Positions 39,814 through 52,439 are shown, counted from the first letter of the stretch. The stretch is DNA of 64,000 bases from Thermothelomyces thermophilus ATCC 42464 (GCF_000226095.1 NC_016476.1:248001-312000); one strand, 5' to 3'. Translations and numbers: made by a program. Notes: generated from the letters alone by a model not told the origin.

Positions 39814-42266
39814 TCAAGCCCACTTGCCGAGAAGGCTCATGAGGGCCATGCCGACGACGAGGGCGACGAGGCCGAGGGCGGTGCGGGCGGGCCCGGCGCG
39901 GGTCATCTCGCCGCCGAGCATCCAGTCGTGCGCCCACATCTCGACGACGCCGACCCAGATCAGGATCCCCGCCGAGAGGGCGTCGAGCGTGCCGATCGCC
40001 ACCACCGTCGACGGGTCGTTGCCGTTGAACTGCCGCAGCACCCCGATCCCGATCGCCATCCCCACCGGCGTCACCAGCGCGAACGCGACCGCCAGCAGCA
40101 GCTTCTTGCTCAGCGGGACGCTGGTGATGGTGCTGCTGCTGCCGCCGCCCCTCAACTTCTGGCCGGACGCGGCCGCGGGATCGTTCGAGACGGACGGGGC
40201 GCCGCTCGCGGGCTCTTGTTCTTTGGAGGTGGCGCTTGGTTGTGTGGCGGCGGCGGCCTTGGGGTCAGCGGGCTCGGCGGGGTGGTCGTCGACGGTTTGG
40301 TCGTCCTGGGCGTGGTAATGCTCATGACCGTGGGCGTGGTTGTGGCCGTTGGGGAAGGCTTGGCCGTGTCCGGGCGTCTCGGGGGCGGAGGTCGGGCAGG
40401 GCCGGCCGAGGGCGGCGATGCGCGTGCCGAGGGCGAGGCCTTCGAACATCTGATGGAAGACGATGACGGCGAAGAGGGTCAGGAAGAAGCTGTCGCCCGC
40501 GACGACGAGGGTGAGGCCGATCACTGAAGTAGGGAGGGAGGTTTGTCAGCGAGGAAGGATATTGTTATATTTTCACGCGCGCCGTTATGAATACGCAAGG
40601 TGAAAAAAAAAAAAAAAGTGAGGGGGGGGGGAAGAGGAGATAGATGGGTCTCCTTACGTAGAGAGTGAAAGATGACGCCGGCTTCCAAAACGACGATGTT
40701 GACCATGTCGGTGCGGGCGGCGGCCGGCGCGGCATCGGCGTCGGCGCCGGACTCGATGCTGCCCTCCTTGGCCTTGGCCTTGGACTCGCGCCACTGGATG
40801 AGCCGGTTGCCGGAGTACTCGACCAGGAACGACAGGAAGAGCCCGGCCATGAGGATGGCCGAGGCGGTAGACTCGTAGGTGAGCTCGCCGAGGCACTCGT
40901 TCTCGAACATCAGGGTGGCGTGCGTGTAGAGCTTGGGTGTATACAACGTCAGTGATCACTTTCCTCTACGCAAAAAAAAAAAAAAAGGAAAGAAGAGAAG
41001 AGAAAAAGTCTCATAAATAAAGGCATGTATGCCACGGGCGGCGGGAGGTACTCACATGAACGAAGGCGGTCGAGATGATGACGCCGGTGCCGAATTGTCT
41101 CAGGACGGTGAAGACGGGATGGGAAGGAGAGACGTAGGAAGCCACGAGGATCGGGCCGAAAACGCCGATGGAGCTGGTTACCAGCATGACGAAGAGCAAG
41201 CCGACGCGGAGACGGATGTTGTAGTCCCTGTCGACCCGCTCGCAACTGTGTTCCTCTTCTTCCCCGGAGCTCCCGACACAATGCCTTGCAAAGGTGGTGT
41301 GGTTAGCATCATGAGGGACACGTACGATTCCGCGGACATTGTAACTCACTCGACACCGGCATGGAAGTGGCAGTTCTGACCCCCCGATCCATCTTCCTCC
41401 TCCTCCTCTCCGGCCGGGTGGAGCTCGACCTCTTCTCCATCCGGGCCAATACAGAAGCTGGATTAGGTCAGTACCCTGTTGATAATGAGGGGGGAGGGGG
41501 CCAACGGGCAGCACATACGTCTCCGTTCCGTGGCTGTGGCACCCGGTGTAGGCAGGAGGGATATCCTGGGTCGCCGTCACGGTCGTGTGAACTTCATACT
41601 CGGCTGTCCCGGCCATACAAAAGCTAAACACGGTTGAAAGAGGCAGTCAGTCAGGACGGTCGGGTCCGCTAGCGTTAAGATGGTTGGTTTTGGTGACACG
41701 TACAGTGTAGAGCCGTGGGCATGGCAATCGGACACGGCCGTGATGCTCGAGCTGGTCGAGTCGGCCCTGGTTGGGGTCGGCGTCGTCGTTTGCGCTGCCT
41801 CGGCGGCGAAGATCTGGACCTCCCCGGTAGGTGCCATACAAAACCTAATTATCAGTGTCAGGTGACATTCATAAAAAAGGAAAGTCATCAGGGGGAGGGA
41901 CAGCCTACGTTTCGGCGCCATGGTTGTGGCAGTCAGTGTAGGATGAGGCAGTGGCAGTCCCTGATATCCTGAACTCGGTGGTTCCGGCTTGACAGTATCT
42001 AGCACAGAGAGACGGCGTGAGAAACGAGCGCGTAACGAAGCTGCTCTGGTGGGAGAGTTGGCATACTGTACTGTTCCATGCAAATGGCATTCTGACACGG
42101 CAGTGATGGTGGCCGGATCAGACTCCGATTCCGAGTGATCAGCCTGGGGCGATCGTAGGCGAAGCGGCCTAGGCTTCGGGGTCGGGGAGAGAGCAGCCTC
42201 GGCGCTAGCAACAGCTAGGAGGCCGTAAAGCACACTTGCCCGGAGGGTCGAGGAAATCCGGGCCAT
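39814..42266 (-). CDS. ZIP-family zinc transporter with repeated extracellular Zn-binding motifs
   Basis: Eight exons: 42266-42067, 41998-41909, 41844-41704, 41623-41519, 41457-41350, 41284-41056, 40931-40658 and 40523-39814; 618 aa. After a signal sequence (to about residue 25) the N-terminus carries five C-x2-H-x5-C units: CHLH60-63/YC69, CHNH90-93/FC99, CHAH137-140/FC146, CHSH172-175/FC181 and CHFH208-211/HC217. The ZIP core follows (LRVGLLFVMLVTSSIGVFGP, FGTGVIISTAFVH), with the metal-site helices VIFHS (H380) and FHQMFEG (H406). A His-rich loop (residues 435-453) sits after the latter. Exons 2-5 each encode one repeat and are flanked by phase-2 introns. The layout resembles the Aspergillus alkaline zinc importer ZrfC, whose long N-terminus holds zinc-binding motifs. 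Predicted role: plasma-membrane zinc uptake under scarcity. Confidence 0.93.
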
Positions 42267-43708
42267 GTTCGGTTACTAGGTACGGGGCCTGCGACTTCCG
42301 ATACCTGAACGAGGGCCGACTTTGAAATAATGATTAATAATAGAAAACTCTTTTGGCAAGTTGAGGAGGGATAGGCCGACGACTAAGTATGCGGAGGCGA
42401 GGCCTTATTTTTTTTTTCTCCTCAAAGCACGGCAGAAGGGAACTGGGCGTTAAAATGTGCGCCGTGACCGTGGTGTTGGTTTATTACTCTCTCTTTGCGC
42501 GCGCACCTTGATGACCTCCTTGATGACCTTCCGATTGGGGGTTACACACGGGGGAGAAGAGAGGAGGAGCGAGAAGGGGGAAGGGGAAGAGAGACGAAGG
42601 AAGGAGGAGGAGAGGGGGAGAGGCCCAAGAGAGCCCAACAAGTGCAACGGGGTGGAAGTTGCCAAAGTCGCTGGAGCAGGAAGAAGGTCCGGTCTGGTGA
42701 CTGGTGATCTGATGGGATGCACTTTTGGTGTACCGACCGAGGGAGCGCTCCAAAAAGAGTATGTCTCGCGGGGTTGTGGTACGAATTACGGATTAATAGT
42801 CAAGATCGGAAGGTGAGGGACGGAGAATAAGGAGAGCTGTGTGTCTCGGTCCCAAGAATAACTACTACAGTAACTGGCGTTTGTGGAAAGCCGTTCCGCG
42901 CCCGTCAGGCGTGTGTGGGTTCGATCGGCATCCACAGCAAAACACCAAGTTGTGGCCTTGGCCGAGTCTACACTAAAGGCGAAAATACGGATTACACAAG
43001 ACCTGATTGGTCCAGGGACGCCCAGGCTGCGCGCAATTTTGTCCCGCGCACCTTGATGGCCACCACGCATGAGAACCCTGATGGCCGCGCTGGCTGAAAT
43101 GAGCCAAGACTCGTTCCGCCTTCAGCCCCGCCAGCGTTGCACTCTTGCAGCATTGCACCCAGCATTTCACCCTCTCTCTCTCTCTCTTTCGCTGTGTCTT
43201 CGGCCCCATTTTCAAGGCGACGGCAGCATGGCAGCCAACAGCAGGTGGATCAAAGCACGCAGTCCAGTCGCGTGGGATCGGGCCATCAAGGGACGCCGTC
43301 GCATTGTTCTGACAAAGGGAATCTCCAAATCCATGGCACCCCACGTCGCCCACCACGAGATAACTATGATTATTTTTGGTTTTTTTTTTATTCCTTTATT
43401 GGATCCAAGAACTAGTGTAGGAAAGTCTGGGCATTCCGGCAGGATGCGGTGCATCCATCCCAACACCCTCTTGGCCTCTTGGCGACGAAACGTCTCGCTA
43501 AGCTAGCGGATGCAGTTGGCAGTCATCCTCATCGATCTCCTCAGCTTGCTTGGCGAGCTTCCGTGGGCCGAGGGCAGCGGGGAGTACCAAAGTACTGTTT
43601 CTCCGTCTTGCTGCATATAACTATTGGACCACTGGCCATCCGTCCCGTAAGCTCTCATGTTTCGTCTGTCACACCTGGCACTCGTGAGCATTCCGCACCG
43701 TTCTCAAG
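42267..43708. promoter_or_regulatory. Divergent zinc-gene promoter with candidate PacC and zinc-response motifs
   Basis: 1.44 kb between the divergent starts. On reading both strands I find GCCAAG (PacC-type core) five times: 42957-42962, 43103-43108, 43470-43475, 43478-43483 and 43549-43554. CAAGGT (zinc-regulator-type core in Aspergillus) occurs twice, at 42505-42510 and 43050-43055, both in a shared 13-bp GCGCACCTTGATG context. A purine-rich tract spans about 42545-42630 and a CT run 43170-43190. Motif function is inferred from related fungi. Confidence 0.5.
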
Positions 43709-44395
43709 ATGAAGGCCATTGCATATGCCGCCGTCCTCCTGGGACTCGTTTCCACGGCGCTGGGTCAGTCCCAGACTCTCGCCCCGTCCCCTACCGAGTC
43801 GTACGGATGCGAGCCGCATGGCGATCACTGGTGAGTACCTACCTATGCTTTATGATAAATCCCTACTAGCATATACATTGCATACATGTCCCTTGCATCC
43901 CACGTGGTCCCCCCGTGGTCCTCCCGTGGTCCTCCCGTGATGCTAAACCAAGGTCTCAGGCACTGCGAGGGCCCCCGCACCGCCCAGTCCCTCGCCACCA
44001 CCACTACCGGCGCTGCCCTGACCACGTCGACGGCGGCACATGATCATGATGAAGATGACGATCACGACCATGACCATGACCATGACGACGACCATGACGG
44101 ATCCACCGATGCCACCGGCACCGGCAGCCTGAAGCCCAGCCCTACCGAGTCGTACGGCTGTGTGGCCCATGGCGACCACTGGCACTGCGAAGGCCCCATT
44201 ACCGCCTCATCCGCCGGCACCGCCTCTACCCTGGCGACCACCACCATCACCTCCTCCTCGACGCCTGCTGCATCGAGCATCGGAACCACCGATGCGGCGG
44301 CTGCCTCGTCCACAAGCACTGCCGGTGCACCCCGCCTAGAGCTGGCCGGACTGGGCTTCGCCGGCCTCGCCGCTGCCGCTGCTCTGGCTTTCTGA
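43709..44395 (+). CDS. Small secreted, probably GPI-anchored His/Asp-rich zinc-binding protein
   Basis: Two exons, 43709-43830 and 43960-44395, with a 129-bp intron; 185 aa. Signal peptide: residues 1-19 (MKAIAYAAVLLGLVSTALG). Two copies of PSPTESYGC-x2-HGDHWHCEGP lie at about residues 26-46 and 100-120. Between them is a His/Asp-rich run (residues 68-87, DHDHDHDHDDDHD style), and Ser/Thr/Ala-rich stalks follow. The last 20 residues are hydrophobic (LAGLGFAGLAAAAALAF), as in a GPI-anchor signal. The C-x2-HG-x4-C spacing equals that of the neighbouring ZIP N-terminal repeats. Its intron splits the Trp codon in phase 2, the same place as in the transporter repeats. I infer a cell-surface zinc scavenger that feeds the transporter. 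It is not recognisably homologous to Pra1/Aspf2. Confidence 0.85.
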
Positions 44396-45640
44396 TGATT
44401 TCGTCACTTTCCACCCTTCCCCCTGAACCTTGTTGTTATAATCAACCACACGGAGCCAAGTCTCAAGCTAGGACGGCAATGGACGGAAGACAGGAAATAA
44501 TAATGCGGAGTCGTGGATGTTTGATTCTTCACTTCATCAACCTGTAACTAAGTACTTGGTATTCATGATCCTTCGTATATAAAACTTGGAGCTACGTATC
44601 AGAAGTACATATCTAGCATGTGACATACTTTTAACCGTTGTAATGTTGATTTCTGTAAACCAGAACAATTCCTCATTATATATTACCCTAAGGGTTATTA
44701 AGCATGGAGTGTTCGGAATAATAATTAGGGCATGTTCGTAATAGGGGTGTTTCGGAATCTAGGGGGTCTGTCAGAAGCTATAGAGCTTCTAAGAGTATTA
44801 GCTACATACATGCCACAGCTATATAAGGCTATTTAACACATTGGCTAGTTCCTTTGTCTATAAATATCAGTCGTTTTATCTCCTTTATAGATAGTTTTAA
44901 CAAGGCACTCTTTTCCTTCGTATAGCCACCTACTATAGACTGCTTTCAATGCTCCCGGAAGCTCATTACTACGTTCGGTAGTTATAAGCCTAGCGCCTTA
45001 ACTACTCCTCTACTAACGTATCTTTAATATTAGTAGTAGCTTCTTCTATTATAAACTCTCTTACCCTGCTTTAATACGCTTTTAACGATGTATTTATTAT
45101 ATCTAAGATCCTAGTTAAGACTTTTATATACCTTATAGGGCCTAGTTCCTAGAACTTATAGTATATTAAACTATAATTATAGGCTAAATTTGCTAGTATA
45201 TAGGGATTTGTTAACCCTAATGGCGATTATAAGCTAGATCTAGAAGTTCTATAATACTTAACTTATAAGTAAGCTAGAGATAACCTTATCTTAGCTTCCT
45301 AGGAGTAACTCTTAGAAGGATTATTACCTTTGATATCTATAGATTTAATACCTTCTAATATAGCTATTATAGCTAGATTTATATTATAAGACTTCTTTTA
45401 TGAAGATATTATATATATTATAGATATTAGTAAGTAGATAGAATAATTATAATATTAGTTAGTATATATTATAGATTTTAAACTTTATAAAGCTAGAAAA
45501 GTATATAGGAAGAAGGATATTAACCTTATTAAGGAGATTATCTAGGTACTTTGCTTTATACTTATACTATTTATTATAATACTCTATATAATAATTACTA
45601 TATAGGCTGTAAAGACCAAGAGCTAGAGAGCTACATTATA
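44396..45640. other. Transition into AT-rich RIP-affected island
   Basis: After the 3' end of the secreted-protein gene, composition shifts from GC-rich to AT/TA-rich at about 44500-44650. From there to about 45640 no protein can be read in any frame; it may be the decayed 5' part of the LINE or another relic. Confidence 0.5.
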
Positions 45641-48118
45641 GGAGGTAACTAACCGGCCGGACCTACTATAAAGGCTAGAGAGGTAGGCAAGGCTATAAAG
45701 CTACCTACCGGTCGACCCTCTAAAGCTCCTAGCCTTCGAAGGAGGGCTTACAACCTACTAATAGAAGGCTAGAGCACTGGCCGATAAGTTCTTTCTAAAC
45801 CTAGAAGCAGACCTATCAGATATTGACGACCCGGATCTAAACGACTACTAGGAGCCGAAGTTCGAAATAAGCTAGGAGGTTATAGTAGGCGAAGTTAAGG
45901 CAGTACTAGCTAGGGCGGCCCCGTAGAAAGCCCTAGGGGAGGACCTCTTCCCTATAGGCCTATTGAAGGCCTGTAGGCAGCCGCTCTACCGGATACTAGC
46001 TAAACTAGCCTCGGAGAGCCTACGGCTTGGCTATTTCCCGGCCTAGTTTAAAAGGGCTAAGACAGTGGTTCTCTGTAAGCCTAGTAAACCCCTATAGGCC
46101 TACTTTACCCTAGGTAGCTATAGACCTATAGCGCTCCTACTAATAATAGGTAACGTACTAGAGGCTATAGTTGCCTGGAAGGTAATGGCTATTGTAAAGG
46201 CCTATAGGCTTCTCCTAGCCAAACAAATAGGTAACTAGGAATATAGGTCTACCGAACTAGCTATTCGGCTTATTACAGCCTAGGTTTAGGAGGCTTAGAG
46301 GTATAAGGCGGCTACCTCCCTCCTATAGCTCGATATCTTAGGGGCTTTCGACATTATTAACTATACCTAGCTACTAGCTACTTTATAGAGCTAGGGCTTC
46401 CCAAAGTGGTTAGTAGTCTAGGTTAGGGAGTAGCTATAGGATAGGGTAGCCATTCTTTACTTCGATGGCCAAGAGACAGAGGATATAGTAGTAAGGGCTA
46501 GGGTCCCCTAGGGTTTACCCCTCTCCCCTATACTATTTATCCTCTATATAGCCTCTCTTTACTAAGCCATTTGCCAGGCTTACCCTATAGTTAGTTTAAT
46601 AGGCTTTGCCGACGATACTAACCTTCTAGCCTTTAGGAGGGCCGAGGAGGCCTATAATGGTTAGCTATAGAAGGCTTAGAAGGCCTGCCTATAGTAGGTA
46701 AAGACCTAGGGTATAGCTTTTGCCCTAGAAAAGTATGAACTTATCTACTTTAATAGGAGCCGGAAATAGTAGTTATGACTACTAGAGCTTCTACGGCCTA
46801 GAGGGGGTACTATTACTATAGCCCTGTCAAAGTTAGCCAGATTCTTAGGGGTCTGGCTAGACTAGAGGCTATAGTAGGGCCCTTACTACGTAAAGGTAGC
46901 TAAGAAGCTAGAAACCTAGGAGTTTGCCCTAACTAGGCTTACTATGAAGACCTAGGGCCCTAGCCTCCTATAAGCCTAAGAGGTCTATACTAAGTGTATC
47001 TATAGCGCCCTAGCTTATAGGGCCTTAAACTTCTATAAGCCTACTAAGCCAGGGGGTAAGCCGGAAGGCCCTGCCAGAGAACTATCAAAGGCCTAATATA
47101 GGGCCCTTTAAGTAGTTACTAGGGCCTATAAGGCTACCCCTATCTAGTGCCTTAAAATGGAAGCCTAGGTACTACCCCTTAACCTTTACCTTAATAAGAG
47201 GCTAGTCGACTTTAAAGCCAAACTCGACTAGCCACTCCTATGGACCGGGATAGGCCTAGGGGCCCCCTAGGTCCCTATAAGAGCTCTTATCCAATAGGCC
47301 TATAATAGGCTAAGCTAGAGGTTCTAGAAGAGAAGGGCTAGGGCAAGGGGCTAGGAGCCAAGGCCTATAGCCTTAGAGGTAGTAAGATTAACAGTCCGGT
47401 AGTAGGTTTAAGAGGGCTATAGAGAGGGTCAACCCCCCCTATAGACCCTACAAAGAAGGCTATAGGCCGCGGAACTGGCCGTGATAGTAAGCTAGAGCAA
47501 CCGCTAGAGAGCTAACTAAGCCGGTAGAAGGATATAGCGTGTCTTAGACAAGGACCCCCTGTATTTAGTTTTTCCAGGGGAGGGCCTACAAAGGCACTAG
47601 GGCCTGACAAAGGCCTAGAGCTCCTTACCAGTATAGGCCCGTATAGGGGCTATTAGCCTCTGTAACTTCCTATTTAGGGTTCAAGTCCTAGGGGTTAGTA
47701 CCCTTTACTATGCCTATAGCTAGGGGAGGGAGACTGTTAAGCACCTAATTTTATAGTGCCCGAACCTACTAAGAAGCCGAACGTAGGAATCCTAGGAAAT
47801 ACGGTCGCAAAGGGACCTAGACCTTATTTTATAGGGTATAGGGGCCTATAACAATCGTTTGGCAAGGAGGGTTCTATAGTGGCTAATGGACCTAGGGAGG
47901 CTTCCGGAATACTACCTTGCGAGGAGGCTAGACTAGGAGGCAAGGCCTCTATAGGGCTATTCTAGCTACTTCTCCTTTTCTTTATAGTGTATTAGTATTC
48001 CGGATTAGGCATTAAAGGTAGGACAGAGGTTTTTATCCGGCCTATTAGATATAATTTCCTTCATATATAACTAGAAAGGCTCTAGCATACTTATTAGTAT
48101 AATAGTATAGGAATAATG

Positions 48119-48156
<38 letters not shown>
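45640..48156 (+). mobile_element. Tad/I-like non-LTR retrotransposon (LINE) relic
   Basis: Conceptual + strand translation, through many stops, shows a LINE reverse transcriptase in order: ADKFF and DPDLNDY, LLKACRQPLYRILAKLASES, LGYFPA, SYRPIALL, TELAIRLITA, LDILGAFDIIN, GLPLSPILFILYIASL, and the catalytic GFADDTNLLAF at about 46602-46634. A Cys-His stretch (HLILxCPNLL) lies near 47740. The copy ends in an (ATA)n tail, as LINEs often do. Heavily RIP-mutated, non-functional. A second, less damaged copy of part of the same sequence begins near 63290. The 5' end is not defined. Confidence 0.8.
48113..48156 (+). repeat. (ATA)n LINE tail microsatellite
   Basis: About a dozen ATA units at the 3' end of the LINE relic, consistent with a non-poly(A) simple-repeat tail. 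Confidence 0.8.
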
Positions 48157-48212
48157 TACTATATAATATATAGCTAGTCTTAATGTAGCTAAGTATTTAG
48201 GAGTTAATCTAT

Positions 48213-48664
48213 TAGACTAGAGCTAGAAGTTCTTAATATAACTAGAAGGATATAAGGTATAGTTTTAATTTTCTAGTTCTATGGAGCTTTATTATATATA
48301 ATAGGTATAAATAAGGGTTACCTATCTAGGGGGTACTAGATAGATGAAAAAGGACAATAGATAGCCTTTTAACACTTGTTTACTCTAATAGATTAGAGTA
48401 ATAGGATAGGGCTCTTCTTTCTTCTATAAGTTAGAGTATCTTTTCTATATAAGTAGACTCTTCTACATCCATCTAGAAGGATATTACTATCGCTATCTTT
48501 ACCTCTATTACTATTATCGTCTAGATGGTCGGACTTGCCTACTATGACTATAAATACTCGGATGCCCTAGATATTTTGAGCCGACGCTCCTTCCTATCTA
48601 ACTAGATAGAGGTTTGGTTCTAGAGGTGCTAAGTAGTACCCTAGAGGATTAGTACTAGCTTATA
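48213..48664 (+). repeat. LTR copy 1 (most mutated)
   Basis: Begins TAGACTAG and ends AGTACTAGCTTA. Aligns by eye along its whole length with 60157-60609 and with the reverse complement of 51444-51897. Differences are mainly G/A and C/T. Confidence 0.8.
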
Positions 48665-51443
48665 TTTTCAAGGGCTTAATTAGGGAAGAGCTTAACTCTA
48701 AGTCTAAACTAGATTACTAAACTTTAATTATGGTAGGATAGTAATATTTGTAATGGAAGAACGAAGATATATATATAGAGGCGTATATAGTAAAACTATT
48801 AGGAAACCGAGAAGAGCAAATATAGGTACTAAGAGATTAGTATATCTAATAGTAGGCTAGGGAACTACTCTTGCCTTAATGTAATAATATTACTAGTAGA
48901 GATAGTAGGAATCGTAGGACGATAAGTCTAAGAGAGTTTGATATCTATCTAAAAGGATAGAAACTCCAAAATACGGATTAGTAATACTAAAACTATTTAG
49001 GATTCGGAAACGAGATTTTAGAATCATATAGATATTAGAGGAAAGCTTTATAGCTATCCTAGCCTTAGTTACCTTAGTACTAGCGCTTATTAGCAAAGGT
49101 ATATCTATTTATATACTATTACTCTTTAGTAGTCTAGTATAGATTTGTCTTATTATTTTAGAAGCTCTAACTTTAAAGGTTAGAACGTTATAATTATAGG
49201 GTATCTCCTATTAGAAGGTTTAGGAATAGCTTTACTAGGTATACTTTAAAGGAGTAAAAGTAGTAGACTAAGTTTATATTTAATCTTACTAGTTATAAGA
49301 AGATTTAAAGGAAAGAAGGAAGGCTTCCTAGATTCGCTACTTAGATAGAAGAGTTATCTTTAAGGAAGTTACCTAAATAAGAAGGTATAATTAAAGATAG
49401 TAACCTTAGGTACTACTTTTCTTATTAGTTTAGTAAATACCTTAATTAGAATTATTACTTTTAACGCTTTTTATATCTAGGTATACCGAAACCTTATTAA
49501 GAAGGATACTATTAGAATTACCTTAATTACTAGAGTTTAGAAACCTTACCTCGGACTCAGAAGTCAAGTATTATATTTAAGTAAACATTATAGTAGATAG
49601 ACTTACTAAAGTTATTTAGATTATATTCCCTTTATTAATAGATAAGGGATTACCTAGTCTCTTCTCTAGTTATAATGCTACTAAATACCTTAAGCATTTT
49701 GTAAAGGCTTATAAGATCTTTAGTAGAGATAATAGTAATAAGATCTCTTACTTCGAGTAATAGTATATAGATGACCTTTAGGAAATCCTTAACTAGTAGC
49801 TAGAGTTAAAGAAGAAGGACTAGGCTACTTTTAAAGCTACTATTAAGGAATGTTGGAAGTAGAATAACTCTTGCTAGGAAACTTCTACTTAGGAGTTAGA
49901 ACGTCTTCTAGATTCCTAATATATAGATTCGGCTAAGTCTATTTATAACTACCTAAAGTATGTTAACGTCCTACTTACCCTAGTACTAAAGAAGAAGAAA
50001 GTGGTCTATTAATTATCGGCTGTCTAGAAGGTATAGGATAGATTTCCCCTTACTTTCTAGACTAGTCTTTAAGTCTATAAGAAAGGTAACTTATAAGTTA
50101 ATGATATAGAATAGGAGGATTTCTGTAACTTTATATAGGAGTATCTATATAAAGGAGTTAATGTTAGGTTAGTATATTATAAGTTAGATCTAAAAGGAAG
50201 AGAAGTTAAACTATAGGTAAGCTAGCCTGTTAAGAAAAGTCCTTTAGCTCCCTAGATATAGGAGAGTCCTTTAGGCTTATCTGCCTGGAGAGATATTACC
50301 TTTGACGAGATCGTCGATAGGCTTATAGATACCTTATATAAGCTTTGGATTAATAAGGGCAAAGTTAGCTATAAATCCTTAGATAAGGGTAGGCATTCCT
50401 ATAACTAGATAGATGATCTAAGTAATGACGAGATTAAGGAGATCTAGACTTACCTATCGGCTACTTAAGAGTTTTAGTAGAAGAAGAAAAGTAGTAGGTT
50501 CTAGCTAAGTTCGACCTTAGCTATACCTTATAACTACTACTATTATAATAACCGGACGTACTTTGCCTATAGATATCTAGTCATAGTAGAGGATATCTAT
50601 AATAATTTTATCTATTAGCTTAGTTTTAAATAGATCTTAGGTAAGAGAGATCTTAGTCTTCCAGAAAGCTAATAAGTTAAAATCCTTAGTAAAGATATGG
50701 CTATTATAGCTAATTAAAGGACCTAATGGTATATTATTTATATTTATACCTCTCTTTAGCTAGACCTTCTTAGCTAGGAGCTATATTAATAGTTTATGGA
50801 GAATTACTTAAAGAAATATAGTTCAGAGTATTATCTAGATCTAAACCTTATTACTAATAAGGCCTTCCTTTAGTATACTAAAGGTTTATACCTACTAGAA
50901 GTGGTTATAACCTTCTTTAATTACCTTACTAATATTAAAAAAGTTTCCCTAGAGTTAATCTATAACTATACTAAGGCTAGGGAGATCAATTTCCAGATAG
51001 ACTATAAGTAAGGTAGATATACTCTTATCTAATTGGTAAAATAGATAGCGTCTCGGACAGACGATCCTATTTTTGCTACTAACTATAAGAGCTTACCGAT
51101 AGATATATTATAGTCTAACTAGACGGTAATATAAGCTTTTAATACTATCAAATCAAAGGTTAATAGTAAAGATATTTCTAATAAGGATAGCGATATAGTA
51201 ACTATAGTATAGAGTACTATCTTTATAAAGCGCTATTTTATGGAAATAGAAGATGAGCTAATATAGGATTCTATCTAGTAAGAGGGGACTAATGAAGTAA
51301 GGACTATTTAATTACTAAAAAGAAATATAGAAGTAAGAGAAGCTAAACCTTTAGCTATAAGTTATAAGGTTATAGCTATCGCTAAGAGAGCTACTAATTA
51401 TATTAATAAGGGAGCTCTCCCCTTAGCTAGATAGAAACAAACT

Positions 51444-51897
51444 ATTAAGCTAGTGCTAACCCTCTAGGGCACCACTCAGCACCTCTAGAACCAAACCTCC
51501 ATCTGGTCAGATAGGGAGGAGTCTCGGCTCAAAATGTCCAGGGCGTCCGAGTATTCGCGGTCACAGCAGGCAAGTCCGACCATCTGGACGGCAACGACGA
51601 TAGGGGTAAAGGCGGCGATAGTGATGTCCCTCTAGACAGACGTAAAAGAGTCTACTTACGTGGAAAAAGATATCCCCTAACTTACAAAAGAAAGAAGAAC
51701 CATATCCTGCTACTCTAATCTATTAGAGTAAATGAGTGTTAAAAGCTATCTATTGTCCTTGTCTCCCTTATCTGGCGCCCCTAGGTAGGTAACCTTTATT
51801 TATGCCTATTGTATATAGCAAAGCTCTATAGAACTAGAAAAACAAAACTATACCTTATGTCCCTCTAGTTATATTAAGAACTCCTAGCCCTAGTCTA
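51444..51897 (-). repeat. LTR copy 2, inverted (least mutated)
   Basis: Reverse complement of the LTR family, retaining many CpG/CpA positions that are TpA in copy 1 (for example around 51520-51600). It interrupts the gypsy internal region and looks like a later solo LTR or a fragment of another element. Confidence 0.8.
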
Positions 51898-52439
51898 CTA
51901 TTTACTTTAGAGAATCAGAAAAATCGACTAAGGAAAATATAGCTTATAATATATTTTCTCTAATTAATAAGGCTCTTTAAGTAAAGATACTTATTATTAA
52001 TAAGGTCTTAGGGATTTCCCTAACGTTTAAGAATATACTAATTACTTTCCTTAAGTAAGATTATAAAAGTCCTTAGGAGGTAATTAAGTATAAAGGCTTA
52101 GCTATTCCTTATCTTAATAAGCTAGCTTTATAAGTAAAAGAGAGAGTACTATAAAAGGTTAAGATATATCTTAGCTATCTAGGTAGATAGAGTAATATTA
52201 AGAGAGAAGAGTCTATAATTACGGTTCCGGTATTTCTGGGGATTACTAGTAATAGCTAGTAAGCTATTATAATAGATAGGTTCTAGAGTAACTACCTTAT
52301 TAGATAGTAAGACTAGCTAGACTTGTAAGAGATTAAAATATCCTTCTAGGCTCTAATCTATATACTCTTTACTAGCTAGGAGATCCAGATAAGCGTACTT
52401 ATATAGATATATATACTACTAACGCTTCATTATAACTTT

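Noticed and set aside
48893-49096. 67-codon - strand ORF in the AT-rich island
   Set aside because: Composition-driven open stretch in RIP-mutated DNA, no motif.
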